From Arachnia rubra (GTDB taxonomy: Bacteria > Actinomycetota > Actinomycetes > Propionibacteriales > Propionibacteriaceae): 64,000 nucleotides of DNA. The number at the start of each line of letters is the position of its first letter. The stretch's first letter is position 1. Shown here one piece after another: positions 1 to 10,760 of this stretch. The position numbers and the translations under genes are program-made. The notes beneath the pieces were generated by a model. That model did no database searches. It was given only the letters and a program-made list of their open reading frames with translations, and had not been told where the DNA came from. The DNA lies in contig NZ_AP024463.1 in assembly GCF_019973735.1 (NCBI RefSeq), forward strand, positions 3,100,001 to 3,164,000, in the 5' to 3' direction.

Positions 1-1
1 C

Positions 2-148
2 GTCCTCCACTACGACCGAGAGAATCCCGTCCTCGAAATCTATCAACCCGAGACCATGCAGAAACTCGCCACCCACCATCTCCAAACACCCACCGGGGAT
101 TACTACTACATCGGAGCCATCGGACTCGGAACGCCATCGGGAAGATGA
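2..148 (+). CDS. C-terminal end of an unidentified protein (cut by window edge)
   Basis: An open frame enters from the left edge and runs 48 codons to a TGA at 146-148. The visible peptide is tyrosine-rich near its end (GDYYYIGAIG) and has no stop before that. I do not recognise the family. The reading frame looks more protein-like than the other frames here, but it is too short to be sure. It is followed by about 100 bases without a gene before the toxin-antitoxin pair. Confidence 0.35.
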   Translation, partial: VLHYDRENPVLEIYQPETMQKLATHHLQTPTGDYYYIGAIGLGTPSGR

Positions 149-238
149 TCTGAACGGAGCCCAGGCTGCGAGACCGACTGCACCATACCCGGTCCTGGCT
201 GCTGCGAAACTGGCGCGGTGCGGCAGCGGCCGACCGGG

Positions 239-244
239 TAGGCT
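239..244 (+). promoter_or_regulatory. -10 box of a leaderless promoter
   Basis: TAGGCT lies 6 nt before the ATG at 251, and no ribosome-binding site is visible. The spacing would put the transcription start at or next to the start codon, as in actinobacterial leaderless mRNAs. The same arrangement recurs before several other genes in this window. Confidence 0.5.
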
Positions 245-250
245 TGGCTT

Positions 251-487
251 ATGGCACCGGACACTGCAAGGCTGATTCGAGACGTTCTCGCGCTCGACGC
301 TGATCGTCGCGCGGTCGTCGCTAACGTTCTGCTTGAGAGCATCCACGACACCGATGAGACCACCGAGGTCGATGCCGCTTGGCGTGCTGAAGCCACCAGA
401 CGACTCGCCGAAGCACGTTCTGGCGCAGTCGAGCTCGTGGATGCCGATGAGCATTATCGGCGTTTGCGCGATTCCCTCACCGCATGA
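251..487 (+). CDS. Addiction-module antitoxin (PF09720-like)
   Basis: A 78-residue acidic protein of the putative addiction-module component type, the usual partner of ParE/RelE toxins. The central segment, with LLESIHDTDE followed by a VDAAWRAEATRRLAE helix, fits these short antitoxins. Its last codons overlap the toxin start by 4 bp (ATGA), which indicates translational coupling. It would neutralise the toxin encoded at 484-801 and probably autorepress the pair. The ATG at 251 is chosen because a TAGGCT -10 box sits 6 nt upstream and no Shine-Dalgarno is visible, which suggests a leaderless transcript. The family call rests on residue pattern and gene order. Confidence 0.8.
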   Translation: MAPDTARLIRDVLALDADRRAVVANVLLESIHDTDETTEVDAAWRAEATRRLAEARSGAVELVDADEHYRRLRDSLTA

Positions 488-801
488 CTCTCAGCCAATG
501 GGAGCATCCCGAAGCAATTGCCGAGTTTGACGCTGCTGTGCGCTGGTATGAAGAGCAAAAGCAAGGTATCGGCCTTAGATTCATTGAACACGCACAGCAG
601 GCGCGACTAGACATTGCAGAATGGCCAGACGCAGCCCCGCTCTTCGCAACCGGTGACGATGGAACGGTGATTCGCAGTAAAAGGGTTCGCGGCTACCCTT
701 ACCACGTTGTCTATTCGGTGGAACCAAACCTCATCCTCATTCTCGCTTACGCCCATGATCGCCGTGAACCTGGCTACTGGCTTGACCGGCTCAACAGCTA
801 A
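484..801 (+). CDS. ParE/RelE-superfamily toxin
   Basis: A 105-residue protein with the ParE/RelE fold pattern: an N-terminal helix pair (PEAIAEFDAAVRWYEEQ, then GIGLRFIEHAQQA) followed by C-terminal strands holding RSKRVRGYPYHVVYSV and LAYAHDRREPGYWLDRL. The conserved Arg and Tyr in the strand region and the late His-Asp-Arg-Arg are typical of active members. ParE proteins poison gyrase and RelE proteins cut mRNA on the ribosome; sequence alone does not decide between them here. It is co-transcribed with, and overlaps by 4 bp, the antitoxin upstream. The pair looks intact. Confidence 0.85.
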   Translation: MTLSQWEHPEAIAEFDAAVRWYEEQKQGIGLRFIEHAQQARLDIAEWPDAAPLFATGDDGTVIRSKRVRGYPYHVVYSVEPNLILILAYAHDRREPGYWLDRLNS

Positions 802-868
802 TCCGGAAGGACTAGCCTACTGATCGATGCACTGTCCGTATCGAGTTTCTTGCTCCGGCGAGGACGCC

Positions 869-951
869 CGCTGGCCTTAACCCATATTTGCTGGTCATAT
901 TGCCGTTTGCTGGCCTCACAGCACAGGCAAACGTGAACAAGGCCAGCAAAC
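869..951 (+). repeat. Interspersed palindromic repeat, copy 1
   Basis: The 47-nt core at 905-951 has 12-nt inverted arms, GTTTGCTGGCCT and AGGCCAGCAAAC, around a 23-nt spacer. It is identical to cores at 2036-2082 (opposite strand) and 30271-30317. The left flank (CCTTAACCC plus a second degenerate TTTGCTGG unit) is shared with copy 2. It lies between the toxin gene and the quinone oxidoreductase gene, outside both. Confidence 0.9.
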
Positions 952-1015
952 AGAATTTCAGAGGCAGGCCGGCGGGCAGACCGGGAAGGGCAGTCCAGCG
1001 ATCTGGCGACTCGCA

Positions 1016-1021
1016 TAGACT
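1016..1021 (+). promoter_or_regulatory. -10 box of a leaderless promoter
   Basis: TAGACT lies 7 nt before the ATG at 1029. There is no Shine-Dalgarno sequence, so transcription should begin at the start codon. Confidence 0.5.
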
Positions 1022-1028
1022 CGGCGTC

Positions 1029-3621
<2,593 letters not shown>

Positions 3622-3666
3622 GCCCCCGCAGGTGCCAGCTAACGCGGACAAGCAGAGGACCCCTCG

Positions 3667-5355
3667 ATGAGCCGACACCTGGATGCCCCGGCCCGGCATG
3701 CGCTCCGGCGGGTACCCAAGGGCCCGGTCATCGCCTACGGCGTGCTGACGCTGATCTGGGTGGTGCTGTGGCGTTTCCCCGTCCTGATGGCCGACGACCG
3801 GTTCTTCGCCATCGCCTCCGAGCTGCCGGGCGGCGCCCAGACCTGGGACGGGATCGTGAAGACCTTCAAGGACTGCTGGAAGCTGATCAACGGACGGCTC
3901 GTCGACGGCTTCGGGACGGTGCTGTTCGCCTTGGGAAACACTGGGATCCGCCTGGCAATGGCGTTGTTCTACGTCGCGCTGACAGCCATGGTCTGGGTCT
4001 ACCTGCGCCTGGCCGCCGAGGCGATGCGGCGGCCCCTGCCTGCGCTGTCCGGGAAAGACGCCCGCGGCAGGACCTGGATCTGCTGGCTGCTGGCCGCCTC
4101 GTGGCCGTTCACGCTGATCGGTCTCAGCGCCGGGGTCGCCGGGGAGAGCGTCATGCTGATGGCCGCCACGTGGAACTACGTGTTCCCGCTGGCGCTGCTG
4201 CTGGCTGCCCTCTATCCCCTGTTCCGGCGGTGGGCTGGGCGTCCGGCGGCGTGGTGGGCCGAGCTGCTGTCCGTCCCGCTGGTGTTCGTGACCTTCCTGA
4301 TGCACGAGCTGGTGACCGTCACGGGTGTAGTCCTGGTGGGGGTGGCCCTGCTCACGGCGCGCTCCCGGATGGTGACGGTGCCGGTCGGGGTGATCACACT
4401 CAGCGCGGTCCTCGGGGTCTATGTGAAGTTCACGGCCCCCGGGCTGCGGGCGCGCGTCGCGACATACCAGGGCATCGACCCGGCCCTGCTGACGACCCCG
4501 CGCGCGAAGCTGGTCAGCGGAGCGATGGCGCTGAACCTGTGGCCGCAGCGGGACCTCAAGCTGCTGCTGGCGCTGGCCGCGGTCCTGGTCTTCGCCGTCT
4601 ACCTAGCGTGGCGCAGCGGACTCTCGCCGCTGCGGCGGCGGTCGCTGGCGGCCTGCGCATCAGCGATGACGCTAGGGGTGTTCGCGTGGCTGGCGGCCAA
4701 CGTGCACTTCGTCCGGGAGCAGAAGCGCGTCGGAGGGACGGACCTGGACGCGATCAGCAACCTCCTCGGCGAGGCGGTCCTGGTGCTGGCCGCCGCCGGG
4801 GTCTTCGTGGCCGGTGTCCTGCTGGTGCTGTTCCTACTGCCCAGGGACCTGCTCTCGCCGCTGACAAAGGCCACGCTGCTGGCGGCGTTCCTCACGTCCG
4901 GGGCGGTGGCGTACTCCAGCTCGCCGCACTACGCCTGGGTGCACAGGACGTTCTACCTGTCGGGGATCCTGACGATCCTGGCGGTGGTCATGGCCTGCTC
5001 CGACCTGCTCGGACACGCCGGGCAGCGACGCCCCGAGGCCAGGCCAGCGTCCTTCGCGGCCCCCGTCCTGCTGGTCGCGGTGGCGCTGCACTCGCTGGTG
5101 ATCACCGGCACCCAGCTGGCGGTGAACTGGGCGACCTGGCGGGGCGTCGAACAGCAGGTGGCGGCGGTCAAGGCCGGGCAGCAGAGCACGGTGACGGTCC
5201 CAAGCTTCCTGCCGTGTCCCAGCGTGACGTGGTATTTCACCAGCACATATCCCGAGCTCGCGGCGCATCAGTGGCGGATCTACTACGGCCTGGACCGGGA
5301 CGTGCCGGTCCGGGTGCAGGTTCCCGAGACCGTCTACTCCTGTCCGGTTCAGTGA
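3667..5355 (+). CDS. Polytopic membrane protein, DUF6056/glycosyltransferase-like
   Basis: 562 residues with about ten to twelve hydrophobic spans. An acidic loop after the first span (LMADDRFFAIASELPGG), then NGRLVDGFGTVLF, and later AATWNYVFPLALLLA and LMHELVTVTG, are the pattern I associate with DUF6056 and GtrV-like membrane glycosyltransferases of the GT-C fold. In such enzymes the acidic loop after TM1 is catalytic and sugar comes from a polyprenyl-phosphate donor. It lies next to a GT2/GtrA pair on the opposite strand, which typically makes and flips such donors, so a joint role in glycan side-chain addition is plausible. The stop slightly overlaps the convergent GT2 gene. Start ATG 3667 has GAGGAC upstream. 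Confidence 0.7.
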   Translation: MSRHLDAPARHALRRVPKGPVIAYGVLTLIWVVLWRFPVLMADDRFFAIASELPGGAQTWDGIVKTFKDCWKLINGRLVDGFGTVLFALGNTGIRLAMALFYVALTAMVWVYLRLAAEAMRRPLPALSGKDARGRTWICWLLAASWPFTLIGLSAGVAGESVMLMAATWNYVFPLALLLAALYPLFRRWAGRPAAWWAELLSVPLVFVTFLMHELVTVTGVVLVGVALLTARSRMVTVPVGVITLSAVLGVYVKFTAPGLRARVATYQGIDPALLTTPRAKLVSGAMALNLWPQRDLKLLLALAAVLVFAVYLAWRSGLSPLRRRSLAACASAMTLGVFAWLAANVHFVREQKRVGGTDLDAISNLLGEAVLVLAAAGVFVAGVLLVLFLLPRDLLSPLTKATLLAAFLTSGAVAYSSSPHYAWVHRTFYLSGILTILAVVMACSDLLGHAGQRRPEARPASFAAPVLLVAVALHSLVITGTQLAVNWATWRGVEQQVAAVKAGQQSTVTVPSFLPCPSVTWYFTSTYPELAAHQWRIYYGLDRDVPVRVQVPETVYSCPVQ

Positions 5356-6083
5356 CTCTGGCGTAGCTCCCTGCGACGGGCCCGGAGCCTGAGCAGGCCG
5401 AAGGCCATGTCCCGGATGTCGCCCAGCCGGATCCGGGTCTTGCCGTCGTCGTGGCGGGGAGCCAGAGTGACAGGCACCTCGATGACCGGCTTGCCCTGCT
5501 GCTGGGCGAGATAGACGATCTCGGTGCTGGCCAGGTAGCCGTCCTCACGCAGGTCGGGAAGCCGCGCAGCCAGCCAGTCGCGCGGCGCGAAGATCGTGCC
5601 CTGGCAGTCGGCGACGGTCATGCCGAGGACGACCCAGCGCAGCACCCGATACCCACCGGACATGACCGAGCGCAGCAGCGAGCGGGGCACCCGCGATTCC
5701 CGGTGCGCCTTCGACCCGACGACCAGGGCCGTCGCGTCCACCCGCCGCCAGGCGTCGATGTCCGTCAGGCCGAATGGGAGGTCGTCGGCGGTCAGCAGCA
5801 GCGTCTGACCGCTGGCGCGGCGGATGCCCTCCCGGTAGGCCGCGCCCAGGCCGACGTCCGACTGGCAGGCCAGGACGGGGAACGGCCCGGAGGTGGCCGC
5901 CAGGCGCTGCGCGACCTCCCAGGTGTCGTCTGTCGAGCCGTTCTCGACGATGATCACCTCGATCCCGGCGTCCCCCAGCTCCCGCCGCAGGAGGTCCACG
6001 GTGCCCTCCAGGCGGGTGCCGCTGTTGTGGGCGGGCACGATGATCGACAGCACCGGCATGTCAGGACCGCTTCGTCTCGGCAT
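5349..6083 (-). CDS. Family 2 glycosyltransferase (polyprenyl-phosphate sugar synthase-like)
   Basis: 244 residues, GT-A fold. SIIVPAHNSGTRLEGTVDLL at the N-terminus and VIIVENGSTDDTW are the nucleotide-sugar binding strands. LLLTADDLPFG supplies the metal-binding DXD-like acids, here a DD pair. It resembles dolichol-phosphate mannose synthase/GtrB enzymes, which move a sugar from a nucleotide donor to polyprenyl phosphate. It follows gtrA on the same strand with a 23-bp overlap, the normal GtrA-GtrB pairing. It lacks the two C-terminal membrane spans of classical GtrB. The 3' end overlaps the convergent membrane protein gene by 7 bp. Confidence 0.85.
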   Translation of the reverse strand: MPRRSGPDMPVLSIIVPAHNSGTRLEGTVDLLRRELGDAGIEVIIVENGSTDDTWEVAQRLAATSGPFPVLACQSDVGLGAAYREGIRRASGQTLLLTADDLPFGLTDIDAWRRVDATALVVGSKAHRESRVPRSLLRSVMSGGYRVLRWVVLGMTVADCQGTIFAPRDWLAARLPDLREDGYLASTEIVYLAQQQGKPVIEVPVTLAPRHDDGKTRIRLGDIRDMAFGLLRLRARRRELRQSH

Positions 6084-6525
6084 GCCCGTCCGGGACCGCG
6101 TCCTGCCCGCCGTTCCCAGCCGCCGTGGCCCGGGATGTGCCGGCGTAGACCCAGTGCTTGTAGGCGAAGTAGTTCCAGGCGGTGGTCAGGACCGTCGCGA
6201 TCAGCTGCGAGGTGCCGAGCCCGATGCCGAGTCCCTCGTTGCAGAGCGTGACGACGACGGAGACCACGATCGAGTTGAAGGCGACGAGAATCGAGTACCG
6301 GACCAGCGACCCGGCGACCGGGGACTTCGACTGGAAGGCGAAGATCCGCTGCATCGCGTAGCTGAATCCGAAAGTGCCCCAGAAGGCGAGCATCGCCGCG
6401 ACGCTGGTGGGCCATTTCAGCCCCACCTGGAAGACGTTCAGCAGGACGACGTTGAACACGAACGCGAGACCCCCCGCCAGCACATACCTGACGGCGCTGT
6501 TCTTGACGATCCTGGAGAAAGCCAC
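6061..6525 (-). CDS. GtrA family membrane protein (putative polyprenyl-linked sugar flippase)
   Basis: 154 residues with four predicted membrane spans and the GtrA signatures RYVLAGGLAFVFNVVLLN near the start and TTAWNYFAYKHWVY near the end. GtrA proteins are thought to move polyprenyl-phosphate sugars across the cytoplasmic membrane. The C-terminus is a short hydrophilic tail overlapping the GT2 start. The start at 6525 gives a normal family N-terminus. Confidence 0.9.
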   Translation of the reverse strand: MAFSRIVKNSAVRYVLAGGLAFVFNVVLLNVFQVGLKWPTSVAAMLAFWGTFGFSYAMQRIFAFQSKSPVAGSLVRYSILVAFNSIVVSVVVTLCNEGLGIGLGTSQLIATVLTTAWNYFAYKHWVYAGTSRATAAGNGGQDAVPDGHAETKRS

Positions 6526-6607
6526 CCTTATCCCTGTATCCCTGCCCAGCGATTCTCACACCCCCTCAAGGGACCTCGCCGCGAGTCGGGCGTGGCAATG
6601 CGCCACT

Positions 6608-7648
6608 CTATCCCAGCCACGGCGCCAGCCGTTCGGCTGAGAGCCGCCCGTCATGCCACGTGTGCGCGAACTCTCGGCCCGCGGCCGCCTGGGCGCGCAG
6701 CTCGTCGCGGCGGTCACGGATGGAGGCGACCACCTCGTAGAGCGTCTGAGGTGTGGCCTCCAGCAGCTGTGGCGACTCCGGCATTCTCTCGCGTACCGCG
6801 TCGATCATGCGTCCGACACAGACCCGGCCCGCGGCCATCGCCTCCACGGCCGCCACCCCGTAGGAGCCGAACATCACCTGATCCACCACGACGTCGCAGG
6901 ACTTCACGAGCTCCCGCAGCTGCGCGTGGGGCAGCCCGGACGGCGCGACGTACTCGATGGCCCCTTCGTCGTGGAGACGGCGCAGCACCGGGTCGATGAA
7001 CTGGGTGCCCTTGATCGGCGGGTGCCGCTGCGACGGGACGTGCACCACGAGCGGACGTTCGCGCTCCAGCAGCGGCGCGTCCGAGGCCCACGCCCCGACG
7101 TCGACCACCACGGGCAGCCAGGTGCTGGACGGCAGGTCGAAGCCCATGTCGGGGGTGGAGTGGAACACCGGCCAGCCGCAGCCCTCTGCGAAGCCCCGGT
7201 TGATCTCGGTGCGCCGGATCAGCGAGGCCCGCCAGTCGTCGTCGCCGACGGTGAAGTACGACCACTCGTCGCGGGCCATGTGCGCCAGGGGGTCGCGGAC
7301 GTCGGAGCCGTGCGCGATCAGCGCCATCGAGTAGCCCATCTCCGCCAGCTGCCGGGCGTCGGCCTGGAAATGGGAGGCGCGGTCCCAGCGGGCGAAGGAC
7401 ATGAAACCGTCGAGCGCGACGTGGGTGACGCCCTCGAACATCCGCCTGGCACGGGACTTCCACGCGACGGGGGTGCGGAAAGCGAACCGGCCCAGCAGCC
7501 GGTCTACCTCGAAGTGGAAACCGCCGCCGCGCAGCGGCACCCCGGAGAACGACCACGCGTCCGCGGGCAGATGGGCGGCCACGGCCCGCGCCCAGGCGGT
7601 GGCCTGCCCGGCGTAGTTCGACGGCCCGATGGCCAGGACTGGTCTCAT
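6608..7648 (-). CDS. Glycosyltransferase, GT4-like
   Basis: 346 residues, two-domain GT-B pattern. The C-terminal half carries PLVVHVPSQRHPPIKGTQFIDPVLRRL, VVDQVMFGSYGVAAVEAMAAGR (the donor-binding E-containing block of GT4 enzymes) and a terminal LSAERLAPWLG helix. The N-terminal half begins RPVLAIGPSNYAGQATAWARAVA. The acceptor is unknown; by context it belongs to the surface glycan genes. ATG at 7648 is chosen because TAACCT lies 7 nt upstream, overlapping the divergent promoter region of the next gene. Confidence 0.75.
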   Translation of the reverse strand: MRPVLAIGPSNYAGQATAWARAVAAHLPADAWSFSGVPLRGGGFHFEVDRLLGRFAFRTPVAWKSRARRMFEGVTHVALDGFMSFARWDRASHFQADARQLAEMGYSMALIAHGSDVRDPLAHMARDEWSYFTVGDDDWRASLIRRTEINRGFAEGCGWPVFHSTPDMGFDLPSSTWLPVVVDVGAWASDAPLLERERPLVVHVPSQRHPPIKGTQFIDPVLRRLHDEGAIEYVAPSGLPHAQLRELVKSCDVVVDQVMFGSYGVAAVEAMAAGRVCVGRMIDAVRERMPESPQLLEATPQTLYEVVASIRDRRDELRAQAAAGREFAHTWHDGRLSAERLAPWLG

Positions 7649-7655
7649 GCGGCTC

Positions 7656-7661
7656 AGGTTA
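7656..7661 (-). promoter_or_regulatory. -10 box of a leaderless promoter
   Basis: TAACCT (minus strand) lies 7 nt before the ATG at 7648. A candidate -10 for the divergent gene, TAGAAT, lies at 7671-7676 on the plus strand, so the two promoters are almost back to back. Confidence 0.45.
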
Positions 7662-7720
7662 TCGGGTGGGTAGAATCGCCTCGGCAGCGCGCCAGTTCTC
7701 ACCGTTGGAAGGATCCTTTC

Positions 7721-9022
7721 GTGAAGATCGCCGTCATCGCACTCGGCAAGATCGGCCTGCCGTTGGCAGTCCAGTTCGCAGACATGGGCCACGAGGTCGT
7801 CGGCGTCGACGTCCAGCAGGCCGTGGTGGACAAGGTCAACGCAGGGATCGAGCCCTTCCCGGGTGAAGCCCACCTCCAGGAGAAGCTCTCGGAGCTCGTC
7901 CCGGCCGGGAAGCTGCGCGCCACCACCGACTACAGCGACGCCATCCCGGGCACCGACGCGATCGTGATCGTCGTCCCGCTGTTCGTCAACGACGAGACCT
8001 GGCAGCCGGACTTCGGCTGGATGGAGGCCGCCACCCGCTCCTTCTCCGAGCACCTAACCCCCGGCACCCTCATCTCCTACGAGACCACGCTGCCCGTCGG
8101 CACCACCCGGAACCGCTGGAAGCCGATGATCGAGGAGATCTCCGGGCTGACCGAGGGCAAGGACTTCCACCTGGTCTTCTCGCCAGAGCGGGTGCTGACC
8201 GGCCGCGTCTTCGCGGACCTGCGCAAGTACCCGAAGCTGGTCGGCGGCCTCTCCGAAGAGGGCACCCGCAAGGGCATCGACTTCTACGAGCAGGTCCTCA
8301 CCTTCGACGAGCGCCCCGACCTGCCCCAGGGCAACGGCGTGTGGGACATGGGCTCCGCGGAGGCCGCCGAGATGGCCAAGCTCGCCGAGACCACCTACCG
8401 CGACGTCAACATCGGCCTGGCGAACCAGTTCGGCAAGTTCGCGGCCGCCAACGGCATCGACGTCCACAAGGTCATCGACGCCTCCAACTCGCAGCCCTAC
8501 AGCCACATCCACCGTCCCGGCATCGCCGTCGGCGGCCACTGCATCCCCGTCTATCCGCGGCTCTACCTCTACACCGACCCGGATGCCACGATCGTGCGCA
8601 CCGCCCGCGAGGCGAACATGACGATGCCCGAGTACGCGATCGCGCTGGCCGAGGGTGCGCTGGGCGACCTGAAGGGACGCCGCGTCGTGGTGCTGGGCGC
8701 CTCCTACCGGGGCCGGGTGAAGGAGACCGCGTTCTCCGGGATCTTCCCGACCGTCGACGGCCTGAGGGCCCGCGGCGCCGAGGTGCTGGTGCACGACCCC
8801 ATGTACACTGACGAGGAGCTCGCGAAGTACGGCTTCACCCCGTACCACCTGGGCGATCCCGTCGAGGCCGCCATCCTGCAGGCGGACCACCCCGAATACC
8901 TGGAGCTGGCTCCCTCCGACCTGCCCGGCATCGCCGTGATCGTCGACGGCCGCGGCGCCCTCGACCCCGCACGCTGGGAGGGAGTGGCCTACCGTTCGAT
9001 CGGTGACGGCACAGCTCGATGA
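7721..9022 (+). CDS. UDP-sugar dehydrogenase (UDP-glucose/UDP-ManNAc dehydrogenase family)
   Basis: 433 residues. N-terminal Rossmann domain (IAVIALGKIGLPLAVQFADMGHEVVGVD), the FSPERV block near residue 150, and AVGGHCIPVYP with the catalytic Cys at about residue 270. It oxidises a UDP-hexose C6 to the uronate with two NAD+. The long loop WQPDFGWMEAATR and the GGHCIPVYP form fit the WecC/VipA-like branch, so UDP-N-acetyl sugar uronates are likelier than UDP-glucuronate; the exact substrate cannot be read. GTG 7721 gives the family N-terminus with GGAAGGA at 7707-7713. It overlaps the GT4 gene by 4 bp. Confidence 0.88.
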   Translation: MKIAVIALGKIGLPLAVQFADMGHEVVGVDVQQAVVDKVNAGIEPFPGEAHLQEKLSELVPAGKLRATTDYSDAIPGTDAIVIVVPLFVNDETWQPDFGWMEAATRSFSEHLTPGTLISYETTLPVGTTRNRWKPMIEEISGLTEGKDFHLVFSPERVLTGRVFADLRKYPKLVGGLSEEGTRKGIDFYEQVLTFDERPDLPQGNGVWDMGSAEAAEMAKLAETTYRDVNIGLANQFGKFAAANGIDVHKVIDASNSQPYSHIHRPGIAVGGHCIPVYPRLYLYTDPDATIVRTAREANMTMPEYAIALAEGALGDLKGRRVVVLGASYRGRVKETAFSGIFPTVDGLRARGAEVLVHDPMYTDEELAKYGFTPYHLGDPVEAAILQADHPEYLELAPSDLPGIAVIVDGRGALDPARWEGVAYRSIGDGTAR

Positions 9023-10110
9023 AACGGGTCCGGCACCTCTCGTCGGTCCATGACGTCCACGACACCCGCGTCACCTACAAGGAGTGCGCGTCTCTGGCCG
9101 CGGCGGGACATGACGTCGCGCTGATCGACTGCCACGACGGCGACACCGACGTGGCGGGGGTGCGGGTGATCGGCCTGGGTGCACCGCGCGGCCGCATCGA
9201 CCGGATCTTCCGCAAGACGTGGGCGATTTTCCTCCGAGCGCTGCGGGAGCGCGCAGACATCTACCATTTCCACGACCCCGAGCTGATGGGGGTGGGGCTG
9301 GCGCTGCGGCTGTGTGGCAAGAAGGTCGTCTACGACGTCCACGAGGACGTCCCGCTGCAGATCATGAACAAGACCTGGATCCCGGGCTGGCTGAAGAGGC
9401 CGCTGTCCGGGATCGTCCGGGTCCTGGAGGGGATCTCGGGACGGGCGCTGAGCGCGATCGTCGCCGCCACCCCGTCGATAGCCGCCAAGTTCCCGGCCGC
9501 GAAGACGGTGGTGGTGCAGAACTTCCCCGAGAAGGGGCTGGCGAACCAGCGCAACGAGAAGCCCTTCGGCGAGCGGGACAACGCCTTCATCTACGTCGGC
9601 GGGCTGTCCGAGCAGCAAGGGCTGTTCGAGATGCTCGCCGCCTTCGAGCAGCTTCCCGGCGGCGTGACGGGCCTGCTGGCAGGGAAGTTCAAGCAGCTCC
9701 AGGAGCAGGCCGAGGCCCATCCGGGGTGGCAGCATGTCCGCTATCTGGGCCCGCTGCCCCGCGACGAGGTGGTGGCCGGGCTGCGTGACGCGCAGGTCGG
9801 CATCGTCCTGGACCACCCGATCAGCAACTACGTCGAGGGCTATTCGACGAAGATGTTCGAGTACATGGCGTGCGGGCTGCCGTTCATCGCCTCGGACTTC
9901 CCGCTGTGGCAGCGGATCGTCGCCGAGCACGATTGCGGCATCACCGTCGACCCGTTTGACACCGACGCCGTCGCGCAGGCCCTCGGCCGTCTCCTCAGCG
10001 ATCCGCAGGAGGCGGCCCGGATCGGCGAGAACGGCCGGCAGGCAATCCTGCGCAAGTACAACTGGGACGTGGAGCTGGGCAAGCTCCTGTCGTGTTACGA
10101 AAGCCTCTGA
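9019..10110 (+). CDS. Family 4 glycosyltransferase
   Basis: 363 residues, GT-B fold: N-terminal acceptor domain (VRHLSSVHDVHDTRVTYKECASLAAAGHDVALID, DIYHFHDPELM), linker, and C-terminal donor domain with FIYVGGLSEQQGLFEMLAAFEQL and YSTKMFEYMACGLPFIASDF, the EX7E-like region. It overlaps the sugar dehydrogenase stop by ATGA and is followed closely by a PIG-L deacetylase and a WbqC-like protein. The four genes form one operon for building and N-modifying a surface sugar. Confidence 0.88.
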   Translation: MKRVRHLSSVHDVHDTRVTYKECASLAAAGHDVALIDCHDGDTDVAGVRVIGLGAPRGRIDRIFRKTWAIFLRALRERADIYHFHDPELMGVGLALRLCGKKVVYDVHEDVPLQIMNKTWIPGWLKRPLSGIVRVLEGISGRALSAIVAATPSIAAKFPAAKTVVVQNFPEKGLANQRNEKPFGERDNAFIYVGGLSEQQGLFEMLAAFEQLPGGVTGLLAGKFKQLQEQAEAHPGWQHVRYLGPLPRDEVVAGLRDAQVGIVLDHPISNYVEGYSTKMFEYMACGLPFIASDFPLWQRIVAEHDCGITVDPFDTDAVAQALGRLLSDPQEAARIGENGRQAILRKYNWDVELGKLLSCYESL

Positions 10111-10114
10111 CGTG

Positions 10115-10753
10115 ATGATCATCCCCGAACGGATCCTGGTACTCGCCCCGCACACCGACGACGCGGAGCTCGGCGCGGGCGGGTCGATGGCCAAATGGTT
10201 GGAAGCAGGGGTGGACCTGCACGTGGCGGTGTTCTCGACGGCGGAGGACTCGCTGCCCGCTGGGTCATCGCCGTCGCAGCTGGCCGACGAATGCAATGCG
10301 TCGCTGGACGTCCTCGGGGTCAAGCCGGAGAACCGCACGATCCTGCACTACCCGGTGCGCAAGCTCGGGTACCACCGCCAGGAGGTGCTGGAGAACATCG
10401 TGGAGCTGGCGCGGCGCCTGGATCCCGGCTGGATCCTGATCCCCTCCGGCTCCGACCTGCACCAGGACCACGCCACGATCCATGACGAGGCGCTGCGGGC
10501 GTTCAAGCACAAGACGGTGCTGGGCTATGAGCTGCCGTGGAACCACATCACATTCTCGGCGTCGGCCTTCGTGACGCTGGAGAGACATCACCTGGACACC
10601 AAGTGGGAAGCACTGACGAAGTACACGTCGCAGCTGGAGATGGGCAGGCCGTACTTCACGCGTGAGTTCCACGAGTCCCTCGCCCGGGTGCGCGGCCTCC
10701 AGGTGAAACACGACTGGGCCGAAGCCTTCGAGCTGATCCGCGTCGTCCTGTGA
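10115..10753 (+). CDS. PIG-L family deacetylase
   Basis: 212 residues with the LmbE/PIG-L metal motif near the N-terminus, here LAPHTDDAELGAGG (the family AHPDDxExxxGG), and the second metal ligand block SDLHQDHATIHDEA. Such zinc enzymes remove N-acetyl groups from GlcNAc-type sugars. Thr replaces the usual Pro in PHPDD, but the ligand His and Asp remain. It sits between a GT4 gene and wbqC, suggesting deacetylation of a sugar that is then re-acylated. The start could be GTG 10112 or ATG 10115. Confidence 0.85.
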   Translation: MIIPERILVLAPHTDDAELGAGGSMAKWLEAGVDLHVAVFSTAEDSLPAGSSPSQLADECNASLDVLGVKPENRTILHYPVRKLGYHRQEVLENIVELARRLDPGWILIPSGSDLHQDHATIHDEALRAFKHKTVLGYELPWNHITFSASAFVTLERHHLDTKWEALTKYTSQLEMGRPYFTREFHESLARVRGLQVKHDWAEAFELIRVVL

Positions 10754-10760
10754 GCCGGGC

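Noticed and set aside
6653..7720. A long N-terminal extension in frame with the UDP-sugar dehydrogenase
   Set aside because: It is antisense to the glycosyltransferase at 6608-7648; the family N-terminus begins at 7721 with a good start context.
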